Source: Pedobacter metabolipauper
GTDB lineage: Bacteria > Bacteroidota > Bacteroidia > Sphingobacteriales > Sphingobacteriaceae
Direction: 5' to 3'
Length of the DNA stretch: 64,000 nucleotides
Assembly: GCF_004362715.1 (NCBI RefSeq)
Contig: NZ_SNYC01000008.1
Coordinates: 97,044-161,043, forward strand
A program made the position numbers and the translations under genes. Below the pieces are notes generated by a model. The model was not told where the DNA came from. It was given only the letters and a program-made list of their open reading frames with translations, and made no database searches. Of the stretch, positions 55,980-64,000 are shown piece after piece (position 1 is the stretch's first letter; every line of letters begins with the position of its first letter).

Positions 55980-57518
55980 ATGGCCGGAGGAAAAGAGACA
56001 ACAAGGCAGAAGATGATCAATATCATGTATTTGGTATTGCTTGCTATGCTTGCTTTAAACGTATCAGATACTATATTAAACGCCTTTAAAAACATTAACG
56101 ATAGTTTGGTTAGCTCCAAAACGAATGTTAGTACCAGCATTGACCAGTTATTTACTTCATTCCAGAATACCAAATTAAAGGATGAGCCTGCACGGGCAAA
56201 ACCAATCTGGGATAAAGCGAATCAGGCAAAAGCATATGCTGATGATTTAAATAACTATGTTCAAAAGCTAAAAGATCAGTTCAGCACTGCCGGTAAGGGC
56301 ATTAGTGAAGAAACTGGAGACCTGGTTGAACGTTCCAATATGGACATCGCCCAGGGAATCATGATCAACCAAAAAGAAGGCGAGAAACTAAAAATTAAAA
56401 TTAACGAAACACGGAAGAACCTGATTGGTCTGTTAGAGCCAAAAGATCAGGGATCTGTAACTTTCACACTGGAAGCTAAAGATGCCGAGAAAAGTGTCAA
56501 TGGCAGAAAGCTTTGGGAAGATATCAACTTTGGTGAAGGCACACCGCTTACGGCAGCCAACACGATCCTGAGTAAGATCCAGTCGGATGTTAAAAATGCG
56601 GAAGCAGAAATTGTCAAGAAATTATTTGGTAACATGGATAAATCCCTGGTAAACCTTGATCAGTTTGCGGCTGTTGCTGTAGCACCCAGTTCATACGTTA
56701 TTCAGGGCCAGCCCTATACTGCACAGGTATTTTTAACGGCAAGTGATTCCAGGTCTACTCCTGTGATCTCTGTAGGCGGCAATCGTCTGTCTGTTAAAGA
56801 AGGTAAAGGAAGCTATACCGGAAGTACCGGAAGTGTTGGTGTTTTCAAATGGAAAGGTTCGGTTCGTGTAATACAAACTGATGGTACGGTTAAGGAATAT
56901 TTTACGCCTGAGCAAACTTACCAGGTTGCCAAACCATCGGCAACGGTTTCTCCGGATAAGATGAATGTAATCTATGCAGGTATTCCGAATCCATTCTCTG
57001 TTTCTGCTGCTGGCTTTCCGTTGGAAAGTGTAAGGGCTTCAATGGATGGGGGTTCTATTTCAGGAAGCAATGGAAAATATATCGTAAATGTTGGCGGTGG
57101 GCAGGTTGGAAAAACACTGACTATTGGTGTTTCAGCCACCAGTGGCGGTAAAACCTTAAATCTGGGTTCTCAGCAATTCAGGGTTAAAGCATTACCTACG
57201 CCGCGCGCCTTCATTAAAGGTAAATCTGGAGGTAATGTTCCTTTGGAATGGCTTGAAGGTGCCGGTCTGATCGATACTCAACTGGAAGACTTTGTATTTG
57301 ATGTTAAATATAGAGTGCTGCGTTTTTCGGTTACCTTTATCAATCCTAAATCGGATGCGGTTACCTTGCAGAATAGTGGTGCTGGCTTTTCCGGACAGAT
57401 CAAAGGTGCATTAAACTCATTAAAACCAAATGCCACCGTTATATTTAAAGATATTATTTGTGAAGGTCCTGATGGACGTCAGAAAAATTTAGATGGCATT
57501 ACATTTATAGCAAAATAG
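55980..57518 (+). CDS. gldM: T9SS motor/shaft protein GldM
   Basis: 512 residues. One membrane helix near the N-terminus (MYLVLLAMLALNVSDTILNA) and a long periplasmic part of about 480 residues made of helical and beta domains (GRKLWEDINFGEGTPLTAAN, VIYAGIPNPFSVSAAGFP). It transmits rotation from GldL in the inner membrane to the GldK/GldN ring. Six bases separate it from gldN. Confidence 0.96.
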   Translation: MAGGKETTRQKMINIMYLVLLAMLALNVSDTILNAFKNINDSLVSSKTNVSTSIDQLFTSFQNTKLKDEPARAKPIWDKANQAKAYADDLNNYVQKLKDQFSTAGKGISEETGDLVERSNMDIAQGIMINQKEGEKLKIKINETRKNLIGLLEPKDQGSVTFTLEAKDAEKSVNGRKLWEDINFGEGTPLTAANTILSKIQSDVKNAEAEIVKKLFGNMDKSLVNLDQFAAVAVAPSSYVIQGQPYTAQVFLTASDSRSTPVISVGGNRLSVKEGKGSYTGSTGSVGVFKWKGSVRVIQTDGTVKEYFTPEQTYQVAKPSATVSPDKMNVIYAGIPNPFSVSAAGFPLESVRASMDGGSISGSNGKYIVNVGGGQVGKTLTIGVSATSGGKTLNLGSQQFRVKALPTPRAFIKGKSGGNVPLEWLEGAGLIDTQLEDFVFDVKYRVLRFSVTFINPKSDAVTLQNSGAGFSGQIKGALNSLKPNATVIFKDIICEGPDGRQKNLDGITFIAK

Positions 57519-57524
57519 TATATT

Positions 57525-58397
57525 ATGAAAAATATCTTAAGCCTTGTCGTATTACTGTTGTTGGGAGCTTGTGCATTTGCACAAAATCCGGTTACTCCTG
57601 ATACCACCAAAAAAGCGAAGATCAAAAAGACTCCGCCAAAAGATGGGTTTTCTGTTCGGGTAGACATTGACAGCGGTGTGATGGTGAAGTATCCTGACAT
57701 CAGGGAAGAGGACGTTTTCTATTCCAAAAGAATTTGGCGTGAAATTGACTTGAGAGATACCATCAATTCTGTGTTAAAAGCAGAGAATGCGAAACTGATC
57801 GATGTCTTACTGGAAGCGATAGGAAACGAGGAACTGCGGACATTCTCTAATAAAGATACGACTGCCGGAAGGGTTTTAGAGGACAATGATTCCTTCAAAA
57901 TAGAACTGACGGCTAAGCAGGCGCTTGAAAGTGCAAGGGGGATCCGTGAGGGTGAAGCCGACAGTACCGGTAAGATAGGTGAGCCTACTCTTGGGAAATT
58001 GAGATCTGATGATTTCCAGAAGTACCGCATTAAGGAAGACTGGGTACTGGATTCTAAGCGTTCTGTATTTGAACCGAGAATTATTGGTATTGCACCAATG
58101 AAACAGGTTGAAGGTAACTGGCAGCCGGTGTTTTGGATTTACTATGAGGATGCCCGTGAAATTTTGAGCAAGAAAAAGCTGGTTAACCCAAGCAATGATG
58201 CTTCTACATTAACATTTGATGATTTTTTTGTAAGACGTCTGTTTGCGAGTTATATCATTAAGGAAACGAATCCTGCTAATAAAAGCATCATAGATATTTT
58301 AGGACAGGTTGATCCTAAGGATCCCCGGAAATTATATGAGTCTGAGCGCATTAAGAAATCAATCTCTGACTTTGAACAAAGTCTTTGGGAATACTAA
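57525..58397 (+). CDS. gldN: T9SS ring protein GldN
   Basis: 290 residues with signal peptide (LVVLLLLGACAFAQ). Family blocks include SKRIWREIDLRDTIN near the start, FQKYRIKEDWVLDSKRS and the C-terminal LYESERIKKSISDFEQSLW. It binds GldK and GldM in the periplasm. Last gene of the gldKLMN operon, closed by the palindromic terminator at 58422-58454. Confidence 0.95.
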   Translation: MKNILSLVVLLLLGACAFAQNPVTPDTTKKAKIKKTPPKDGFSVRVDIDSGVMVKYPDIREEDVFYSKRIWREIDLRDTINSVLKAENAKLIDVLLEAIGNEELRTFSNKDTTAGRVLEDNDSFKIELTAKQALESARGIREGEADSTGKIGEPTLGKLRSDDFQKYRIKEDWVLDSKRSVFEPRIIGIAPMKQVEGNWQPVFWIYYEDAREILSKKKLVNPSNDASTLTFDDFFVRRLFASYIIKETNPANKSIIDILGQVDPKDPRKLYESERIKKSISDFEQSLWEY

Positions 58398-58421
58398 TCG
58401 CTTAAATTTTTCAAGATATAT

Positions 58422-58454
58422 AACAAAAGCCTTAATTTAATTAAGGCTTTTGTT
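58422..58454. terminator. Bidirectional terminator between gldN and uvrC
   Basis: Perfect 16-bp inverted repeat around one base (58422-58437 and 58439-58454), with AAAAGCCTTAA on the left and TTAAGGCTTTTGTT on the right, so both strands end in T-rich tails. It overlaps the uvrC stop codon. Confidence 0.85.
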
Positions 58455-60248
58455 TTGTTCAAAATAATTGAGAAGTGTTTTTACCTGTGCTTTATTGAGT
58501 ACCAATGCCAACTCTTCTTCTTTTGCTTCCCGGATTCTTTTGACGGATTTAAAATGTCTCAACAACTTATCTGCTGTCGTTTTGCCAATGCCTGCAATTT
58601 GCTCCAGTTCTGTTTTTAAAGTGCCCTGGTCTCTCTTTTTACGGTGAAACGTGATTCCAAACCTGTGGGCTTCATCTCTCAACTGCTGAATCACCTTTAG
58701 GGTCTCCGACTTCTTATCCAGATAAAGCGGATAGGAGTCTCCCGGATAATATAATTCTTCCAGCCGTTTGGCGATTCCAATGACGGTAACTCTTTTCTCT
58801 ATACCTAGTTTTTTTAAACTCGTCAATGCAGAGGATAGCTGGCCTTTGCCGCCATCAATGATGATCAGTTGAGGCAATGTATCCTCTTCTTCCAGCATGC
58901 GCTTATATCGCCTGTAAACAGCCTCTTCCATCGTCGCAAAATCATTGGGACCTTCTACCGTTTTTACATTAAAGTGCCGGTAATCTTTTTTAGATGGTTT
59001 TGCGTCTTTGAATACGACAATGGCAGATACCGGGTATTGGCCCTGAAAGTTTGAGTTATCAAAACACTCGATGTGTTTTGGCAGCTGTGTTAACCTCAGG
59101 TCCTTTTGCATTTGTGTGAGGATCCTGTCGATTCTCAGATCCGGATTTAGTTTTTCATACTGGTTCAGCTTTTCTTTTTTAAAGAAGAGCACGTTCTTTT
59201 GCGACAGTTCCAGCAGTTTTTTCTTTTCACCTAATTTTGGAACGGTAAATTTAAGGTTTGCATCAAGCAATGTAATCTCAAAAGGAACGATGATCTCTTT
59301 GGAGGTACTGTGAAACTTGGTACGGAATTCGGTGATGGCTATGGTCAGTAATTCTTCATCACTTTCATCCAAACGTTTTTTGATCTCAATGGTCTGCGTT
59401 TGTATGATACTCCCGTTCATGACCTTCAGGTAATTCACAAACGCATATCGTTCATCTGATGCAATACTGACTACATCTATGTTGGTGATGGCGCTGTTTA
59501 CTACGGTAGACTTGCTTTGATATTTCTCCAATACCAGTAATTTTCGCTGGTATTGGTGCGCATATTCAAAGTTCAGTTGTTCTACGGCTGTTTTAATCAC
59601 CTGGTTTACATTTCTGATTACATTTCCGATCTTTCCATTGAGGATATCTTTGATCTCTTCAATGTTCGATTCGTAATCTTCCAGTGTTTGATAGGCCTGA
59701 CAGGGGCCTTTGCAGTTTCCGATCTGGTATTCCAGGCATACCTTAAACTTACCATCGTCAATATTTTTAGGTGTAAGTGGAAGATTGCAAGTGCGGAGGG
59801 GATAGGTTTCTTTGATGAGGTCCAGAATGGTATGCATCATCCCTACGGAAGCATAGGGGCCAAAATACGTAGATCCGTCCTTAACCATGTTCCTGGTCCA
59901 GAATACCCTGGCAAATGGTTCTCTTTTGATGATGATCCATGGATAGGTCTTGTCATCCTTAAGCATGATGTTATACCTTGGCTGATGTTTTTTTATCAGG
60001 CTGTTCTCCAGCAGCCAGGCATCAATCTCCGTATCCACGATGGTAAAAGTGATCTTTCTGATCTTAGACACCAGTACACGGGTCTTTCCGTTTAACTGTT
60101 TATCGAGGTTAAAATAAGAACCTACCCGGTTTCTCAGATCCTTGGCTTTCCCGATATATATAAGCGTATCGTCAACATCCCAATACTGGTAAACGCCAGG
60201 TTTATGGGGAATATCGGCCAATGCCTTTCTATGATCGAAAGCACTCAT
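58437..60248 (-). CDS. uvrC: Excinuclease ABC subunit C
   Basis: 603 residues, normal length. N-terminal GIY-YIG nuclease (GVYQYWDVDDTLIYIGKAKD), UVR-type region around 200-235, the RNase H-like second nuclease domain (ECFDNSNFQGQYPVSAIVVF, IIDGGKGQLSSA) and C-terminal helix-hairpin-helix (IAGIGKTTADKLLRHF). It makes the two incisions in nucleotide-excision repair. A CxxxxC zinc motif is present (CLEYQIGNCKGPC). Confidence 0.97.
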   Translation of the reverse strand: MSAFDHRKALADIPHKPGVYQYWDVDDTLIYIGKAKDLRNRVGSYFNLDKQLNGKTRVLVSKIRKITFTIVDTEIDAWLLENSLIKKHQPRYNIMLKDDKTYPWIIIKREPFARVFWTRNMVKDGSTYFGPYASVGMMHTILDLIKETYPLRTCNLPLTPKNIDDGKFKVCLEYQIGNCKGPCQAYQTLEDYESNIEEIKDILNGKIGNVIRNVNQVIKTAVEQLNFEYAHQYQRKLLVLEKYQSKSTVVNSAITNIDVVSIASDERYAFVNYLKVMNGSIIQTQTIEIKKRLDESDEELLTIAITEFRTKFHSTSKEIIVPFEITLLDANLKFTVPKLGEKKKLLELSQKNVLFFKKEKLNQYEKLNPDLRIDRILTQMQKDLRLTQLPKHIECFDNSNFQGQYPVSAIVVFKDAKPSKKDYRHFNVKTVEGPNDFATMEEAVYRRYKRMLEEEDTLPQLIIIDGGKGQLSSALTSLKKLGIEKRVTVIGIAKRLEELYYPGDSYPLYLDKKSETLKVIQQLRDEAHRFGITFHRKKRDQGTLKTELEQIAGIGKTTADKLLRHFKSVKRIREAKEEELALVLNKAQVKTLLNYFEQNKSLN

Positions 60249-60270
60249 TGATAGGGTCTGTGATTAATGG

Positions 60271-62514
60271 TTAAAAGCCTAACTTCTCATCCAGCTCTGT
60301 ATTTTGATCCTGTTGCTGGTATTGGTTACAATCGTATACGATCGTTCCCTTACTTTTAGGAGGTTCAAAGTCTGCCTGAGAAATCTTAAGTTTTGGATTT
60401 GCGTAAACGCGTTTCATGAAGCCTGCAAAAATAGGCAGGGCCGTGGTTGCACCATCACCCTGTGCGGTGCTTGTAAAGTGAAAGGCACGGTCTTCGCAGC
60501 CGGTCCATACTCCGGCTACCAACTGCGGACTGATTCCCATAAACCATCCGTCTGAGTTGTTTTGGGTTGTTCCGGTTTTTCCGCCAATTGCGGCTTTAAC
60601 ACCGAACTTGCTTGACAATCTCCAGCCTGTTCCACTGGTAATTACACCCCTGAGCATGCGGGTCATGACGTAGGCAACTTCTTCATCCAATACCGGGACA
60701 GGTATGGGTTTTTCTGTATGTATTACTACGCCGTTCTTATCTTCTATTCTTAAAATGTAAGTGGGTTTGGTCCACACCCCTTTGTTTGCAAATACGCTGT
60801 AAGCACCCACCATGTCGTAAACGGATGCATCAAATGAGCCCAATGCAATAGATGGGTATGCGGGTACTTCTGAAGTGATCCCCATCTTTTTTGCCAGGGT
60901 AGCTACTGCTGGTGCACCGACTTGTTTCATCAGGTAGGCTGCAATATAATTTTGGGAAAGGGCAAGTCCTTTTTGTAAGGTTAAGTAGCCGGGTACTGTT
61001 CCTCCGGAGCGGGGGATCCATGGTTTACTTCCCGGAATTTCGATGGTTACCGGTTCATTCAATACCGTATAACATGGTGAATAGCCATTTTCTACAGCCA
61101 CGGTATAGGTGAATGGCTTAGCTGTTGATCCGACCTGGCGGGTCCCCATTCGTACCTGATCGTATTTAAAGTGTTCAAAGTTAATGCCGCCAACCCATGC
61201 TTTTACATAACCGGTTTGCGGATCCATGGCCATCATGGCGTTTCTAAGAAGCATTTTGTAATACTTCACAGAATCTATGGGTTTCATGAGCGTATCTAAA
61301 TTTCCTTTCCAGGTAAAGATCGTTAAGCGTGTGGGGGTATTGAAATCTTCTGCAATCTCAGCTTCTGACTTTCCTTCCAGTTGCAAGGCCTTATAGCGAT
61401 CTGAGCGTTTAATACCCTGCTGGATCTGCATTTCTTTTCCTTTAAAGGGATTTCTGCCTTTCCAGCTTTTGGTAAAGGATTGCTGGAGGGTTTTCATATA
61501 TTCTTTCTGTGCCTCTTCTGCATAAACCTGCATGTCATAATTGATGGTGGTGATGATCCTTAGTCCATCCCTGTCCAGGTCGTAAGGTGTTCCGTCAGGT
61601 TTAAGGATAGAGCGTTCTTCGAAGATCTTACGGATGTCGTTCTTTAATACCGATCTGAAATAGGGTGCAATACCATCGTTTACCGTAGCCGCACTAAATC
61701 TAAGACCAAGCGGTTTTCCCTGTTCAGCTTCCAGCTGCTGTTCTGTAAGGTACTCTGCTTTAACCATTAGTCCCATGATGGTGTTTCTTCTGGCCAGTGA
61801 ACGGTCTGGATTTCGGGTAGGTGAATATCTTGTAATTCCTTTTAGGATACCAACCAGTGTAGCAGACTGTGCTACAGATAATTGATCCGGGGTGGTATTG
61901 AAATACACACGGGCAGCTGATTTGATACCATAGGCCTGGTTTCCAAAGTCTACCGTATTTAAGTACATGACAATGATCTCTTCCTTGGTATAGTTACGCT
62001 CCAGTTTCACGGCAATTACCCATTCCTGGAATTTTTGAAGCAGTCTTTTTGCGAAGTTCTTTTGTCTTCCTTCTTCAGAGAACAGGTTTAGGGCCAGCTG
62101 TTGGGTAATGGTACTTCCCCCTTGTTTCTTCCCGATCAGGGCATATAGAAATATAGTGAACGTACGTTTAAAATCTATGCCTGAATGTTCTTTAAAACGA
62201 ATATCTTCCGTTGCAATCAGGGCATTGATCACATTTGGTGATATTTCCTGGTAGCTTACACTGGAACGGTTTTGTACAAAGTAGGTTCCAAGCACGCGCC
62301 CATCATCGGTAACGATCTCTGAAGCCTGGTTGCTCTTAGGGTGTTCTATATCGCGGAATGATGGAAGCTCTCCGAACAATCCGAACCCTATTGAGACGAT
62401 GAACAGGGCGAATATGACCATTGCCCCGATCAGTATTTTCCACAATGTAAAATTATACTTTCTAACATCCTGAGGCGAAAGTTGTTTATTCGTTTTAGAA
62501 AGTGGTCTATTCAT
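60271..62514 (-). CDS. Class A penicillin-binding protein (PBP1A)
   Basis: 747 residues: membrane anchor at about 28-52, GT51 glycosyltransferase domain (TEDIRFKEHSGIDFKRTF, KQGGSTITQQLALNLF, ERNYTKEEIIVMYLNTVDFG), and a transpeptidase with Ser463 in GSTAKPF, SQN in LSQNYIA, and KTGTTQNNSDGWF. It polymerises and cross-links peptidoglycan. It starts 1 base after the stop of the porW/sprE-like gene and is probably co-transcribed with it. Confidence 0.95.
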   Translation of the reverse strand: MNRPLSKTNKQLSPQDVRKYNFTLWKILIGAMVIFALFIVSIGFGLFGELPSFRDIEHPKSNQASEIVTDDGRVLGTYFVQNRSSVSYQEISPNVINALIATEDIRFKEHSGIDFKRTFTIFLYALIGKKQGGSTITQQLALNLFSEEGRQKNFAKRLLQKFQEWVIAVKLERNYTKEEIIVMYLNTVDFGNQAYGIKSAARVYFNTTPDQLSVAQSATLVGILKGITRYSPTRNPDRSLARRNTIMGLMVKAEYLTEQQLEAEQGKPLGLRFSAATVNDGIAPYFRSVLKNDIRKIFEERSILKPDGTPYDLDRDGLRIITTINYDMQVYAEEAQKEYMKTLQQSFTKSWKGRNPFKGKEMQIQQGIKRSDRYKALQLEGKSEAEIAEDFNTPTRLTIFTWKGNLDTLMKPIDSVKYYKMLLRNAMMAMDPQTGYVKAWVGGINFEHFKYDQVRMGTRQVGSTAKPFTYTVAVENGYSPCYTVLNEPVTIEIPGSKPWIPRSGGTVPGYLTLQKGLALSQNYIAAYLMKQVGAPAVATLAKKMGITSEVPAYPSIALGSFDASVYDMVGAYSVFANKGVWTKPTYILRIEDKNGVVIHTEKPIPVPVLDEEVAYVMTRMLRGVITSGTGWRLSSKFGVKAAIGGKTGTTQNNSDGWFMGISPQLVAGVWTGCEDRAFHFTSTAQGDGATTALPIFAGFMKRVYANPKLKISQADFEPPKSKGTIVYDCNQYQQQDQNTELDEKLGF

Positions 62515-62515
62515 T

Positions 62516-64000
62516 TTAATAGTTGTTTTTATAAAATTCCAGGTACATGTTCAGCAATGCCTTACCCGCAACTTTATCAAAATTCTCTTTACTGATGATA
62601 AAGCTGGTGTAGATGTTAACGGGAACCTTCATGATTTGTTTTAACTGAGGATCGATTCCTGCAGCGTATGTTTTTGCGTCTTCAAAATTACTAAAGTTCC
62701 CCACATAAATGAGCTGATCATTGTCAAATTCTTTTAGCTGGTGTTTTAAGTTGCTCCCCGTATAGTTTCCACGGTTAAACTGGCCAATACCAAACCTGGA
62801 GGAGCTTAAGGTTAGCGAAGCATCTGCCACGTGGATCACGTAATAGTATACGGTTGATGTTACCGTACTGAACGGACCATTTACTTTTACCGGGTTTGCC
62901 GGTACAGTTGTTTTTTGATCAACAGGTACTTTTACGGTCTGCACAGGTACCTGAACAGCAGGAGGAGGGGCTTGTGTTGTAACGGGCGTATTAACTGGTG
63001 CCTGTGTTTTAGCGAGTGTAGCTGAGGTATTCTTTATTGGTGCAGGAACAAGGAATTCATTTGAATCGGATTCCGGAAGGGCTATTTTACGGTCTTTAAA
63101 CTCTGATAAATGCTGTGTAATAAATGCCAGATGATCTTTTACAAGCGGGGTGACCAGCTTGTCTTCAGGAAATTGAACCGTAATGCTGGTAAATGCCGTA
63201 ATCAGGCTGTCAGCCGTACTGGTTCTGCCGATAGCGATGGCACGTAAATAAGAAAGCTGCGGGGACAAATAACTGCTGCCGCTTGTTTTTAATGATTCAT
63301 CTACCTGCTCAATAACGGCTGGATACGCTTTCTTCTCGTATTGCTGGAAGATCTCGTTATATCTTTTGTTGGCTGCAGTTTCCAGTTCAGATTGTTTGAT
63401 GGAAAATGAGGGGTCGAGGATGGTCTTTGCATAGGCAGAAGATGGAAACTCTTTCAGGATCTTATCTTTAAAATCAGCTGACCGGGCAGGGTTGGATTCC
63501 TTGTTGATCAAGAACAGGCTATAATATATCGCTGCCAGGTGGTTATTTGATGGAAAGCGGTCCAGTAATTTCTGATATACCTGTTCTGCTTCTTCCGTGT
63601 CATTCAGTTCCTGGAGGTAAAAGTTAGCAATGTCATAATACGCATCAATGATCTTTTGATTGGATTTGGCAACGAGTTCCGGAGTAAGGGGAAGGCTTGT
63701 GCTGTATTGTTTAACCAGATCTCCCTGGTCTGCAGTAACTGTGGTACTATCCGGATTGGAAGGTACACCACTGATGTTGGCTGCAATATCCTGTATGGTT
63801 TCCTGTGCAGAAGATTTGATGCTTTGGCGCCAGTTGTTGTCTAATTTCCGGTTTCCCCATTTTTTCCTGAAATCAGAAAAACCAATGCCTACAGCGGCAG
63901 GGTTGCTGAAATAGAATGAACTTTGGCTCACTGCTTTATTGTTTGAATTGGGATTTGCAGCGATCTGACTATAATTAAACGCAGTGCCTGTGGGTGTTGC
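62516..64000 (-). CDS. PorW/SprE-like T9SS lipoprotein (5' end outside window)
   Basis: 494 residues are visible; the frame stays open to the window edge, and a GTG at 63931 is internal rather than the start. The block SSFYFSNPAAVGIG followed by FRKKWGNRKLDNNWRQS is a signature of the PorW/SprE family. TPR-like helices follow (YDIANFYLQELNDTEEAEQV, DRFPSNNHLAAIYYSLFLIN), then a proline-rich linker (about 310-370 of the visible part) and a C-terminal SPOR-like region (FSNFEDAKTYAAGIDPQLKQ). PorW/SprE is an outer-membrane-linked T9SS component; gldKLMN is only 4 kb away. Confidence 0.85.
   Translation of the reverse strand, partial: ATPTGTAFNYSQIAANPNSNNKAVSQSSFYFSNPAAVGIGFSDFRKKWGNRKLDNNWRQSIKSSAQETIQDIAANISGVPSNPDSTTVTADQGDLVKQYSTSLPLTPELVAKSNQKIIDAYYDIANFYLQELNDTEEAEQVYQKLLDRFPSNNHLAAIYYSLFLINKESNPARSADFKDKILKEFPSSAYAKTILDPSFSIKQSELETAANKRYNEIFQQYEKKAYPAVIEQVDESLKTSGSSYLSPQLSYLRAIAIGRTSTADSLITAFTSITVQFPEDKLVTPLVKDHLAFITQHLSEFKDRKIALPESDSNEFLVPAPIKNTSATLAKTQAPVNTPVTTQAPPPAVQVPVQTVKVPVDQKTTVPANPVKVNGPFSTVTSTVYYYVIHVADASLTLSSSRFGIGQFNRGNYTGSNLKHQLKEFDNDQLIYVGNFSNFEDAKTYAAGIDPQLKQIMKVPVNIYTSFIISKENFDKVAGKALLNMYLEFYKNNY

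Noticed and set aside
1..64000. Mobile elements, prophage, tRNA or rRNA genes
   Set aside because: I found no transposase, integrase, phage structural gene, terminal repeats, tRNA cloverleaf or rRNA segment.

Overview
The window looks like chromosome of a Bacteroidota bacterium of the Sphingobacteriaceae type (Pedobacter-like). This rests on gene content: a SusC/SusD pair, lipoproteins with Bacteroidota-style lipoboxes, gldKLMN and a porW/sprE-type gene of the type IX secretion system (T9SS), a T9SS type B cargo protein, the DUF4271-hemD pair, and A/T-rich gene starts with weak ribosome binding sites. I see no rRNA, tRNA, insertion sequence, prophage or CRISPR array. Genus and species cannot be fixed from the sequence alone.

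Layout. 1-3631: 3' part of a giant repetitive T9SS-exported protein. 3680-6516: a DeoR regulator and MFS transporter operon behind a strong palindromic operator, then a LuxR-type regulator. 6715-15104: a DUF1349 protein, a histidine kinase fused to a degenerate thioredoxin-like domain, a TlpA-type oxidoreductase and an S41 protease. 15105-15879: a long non-coding gap with a phased 11-bp tandem repeat and a palindrome ahead of a GH32 fructanase (15880-17529). 17532-22764: a small sugar cluster (PhyH dioxygenase, AraC regulator, TIM-barrel isomerase, unassigned helical-barrel glycosidase).

23108-50157 is the most interesting part. It holds two beta-L-arabinofuranosidase-family enzymes (GH127 and GH127/GH146), an amino-acid permease, a SusC/SusD operon that also encodes a zincin lipoprotein, an S9 dipeptidyl-peptidase-like enzyme, a DUF885 metallopeptidase, a fasciclin lipoprotein and another surface lipoprotein. 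Divergent from this run an Xaa-Pro aminopeptidase, an M1 aminopeptidase and four enzymes that together form a trans-4-hydroxy-L-proline degradation pathway (epimerase, D-hydroxyproline oxidase, pyrroline-4-hydroxy-2-carboxylate deaminase, 2-oxoglutarate semialdehyde dehydrogenase), ending with an AraC regulator. beta-L-arabinofuranosidases act on arabinose chains attached to hydroxyproline in plant extensins, so I propose that the region is a utilisation locus for hydroxyproline-rich glycoproteins: strip arabinose, bind and import glycopeptide, cut it at proline-type bonds, and burn hydroxyproline to 2-oxoglutarate. The enzyme identities are well supported; the joint substrate is inference.

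50328-64000 is mostly housekeeping: a TlpA-type protein, DUF4271, hemD, the T9SS motor and core genes gldKLMN, then on the other strand uvrC, a class A penicillin-binding protein and the 3' part of a porW/sprE-like T9SS gene that runs off the right edge.
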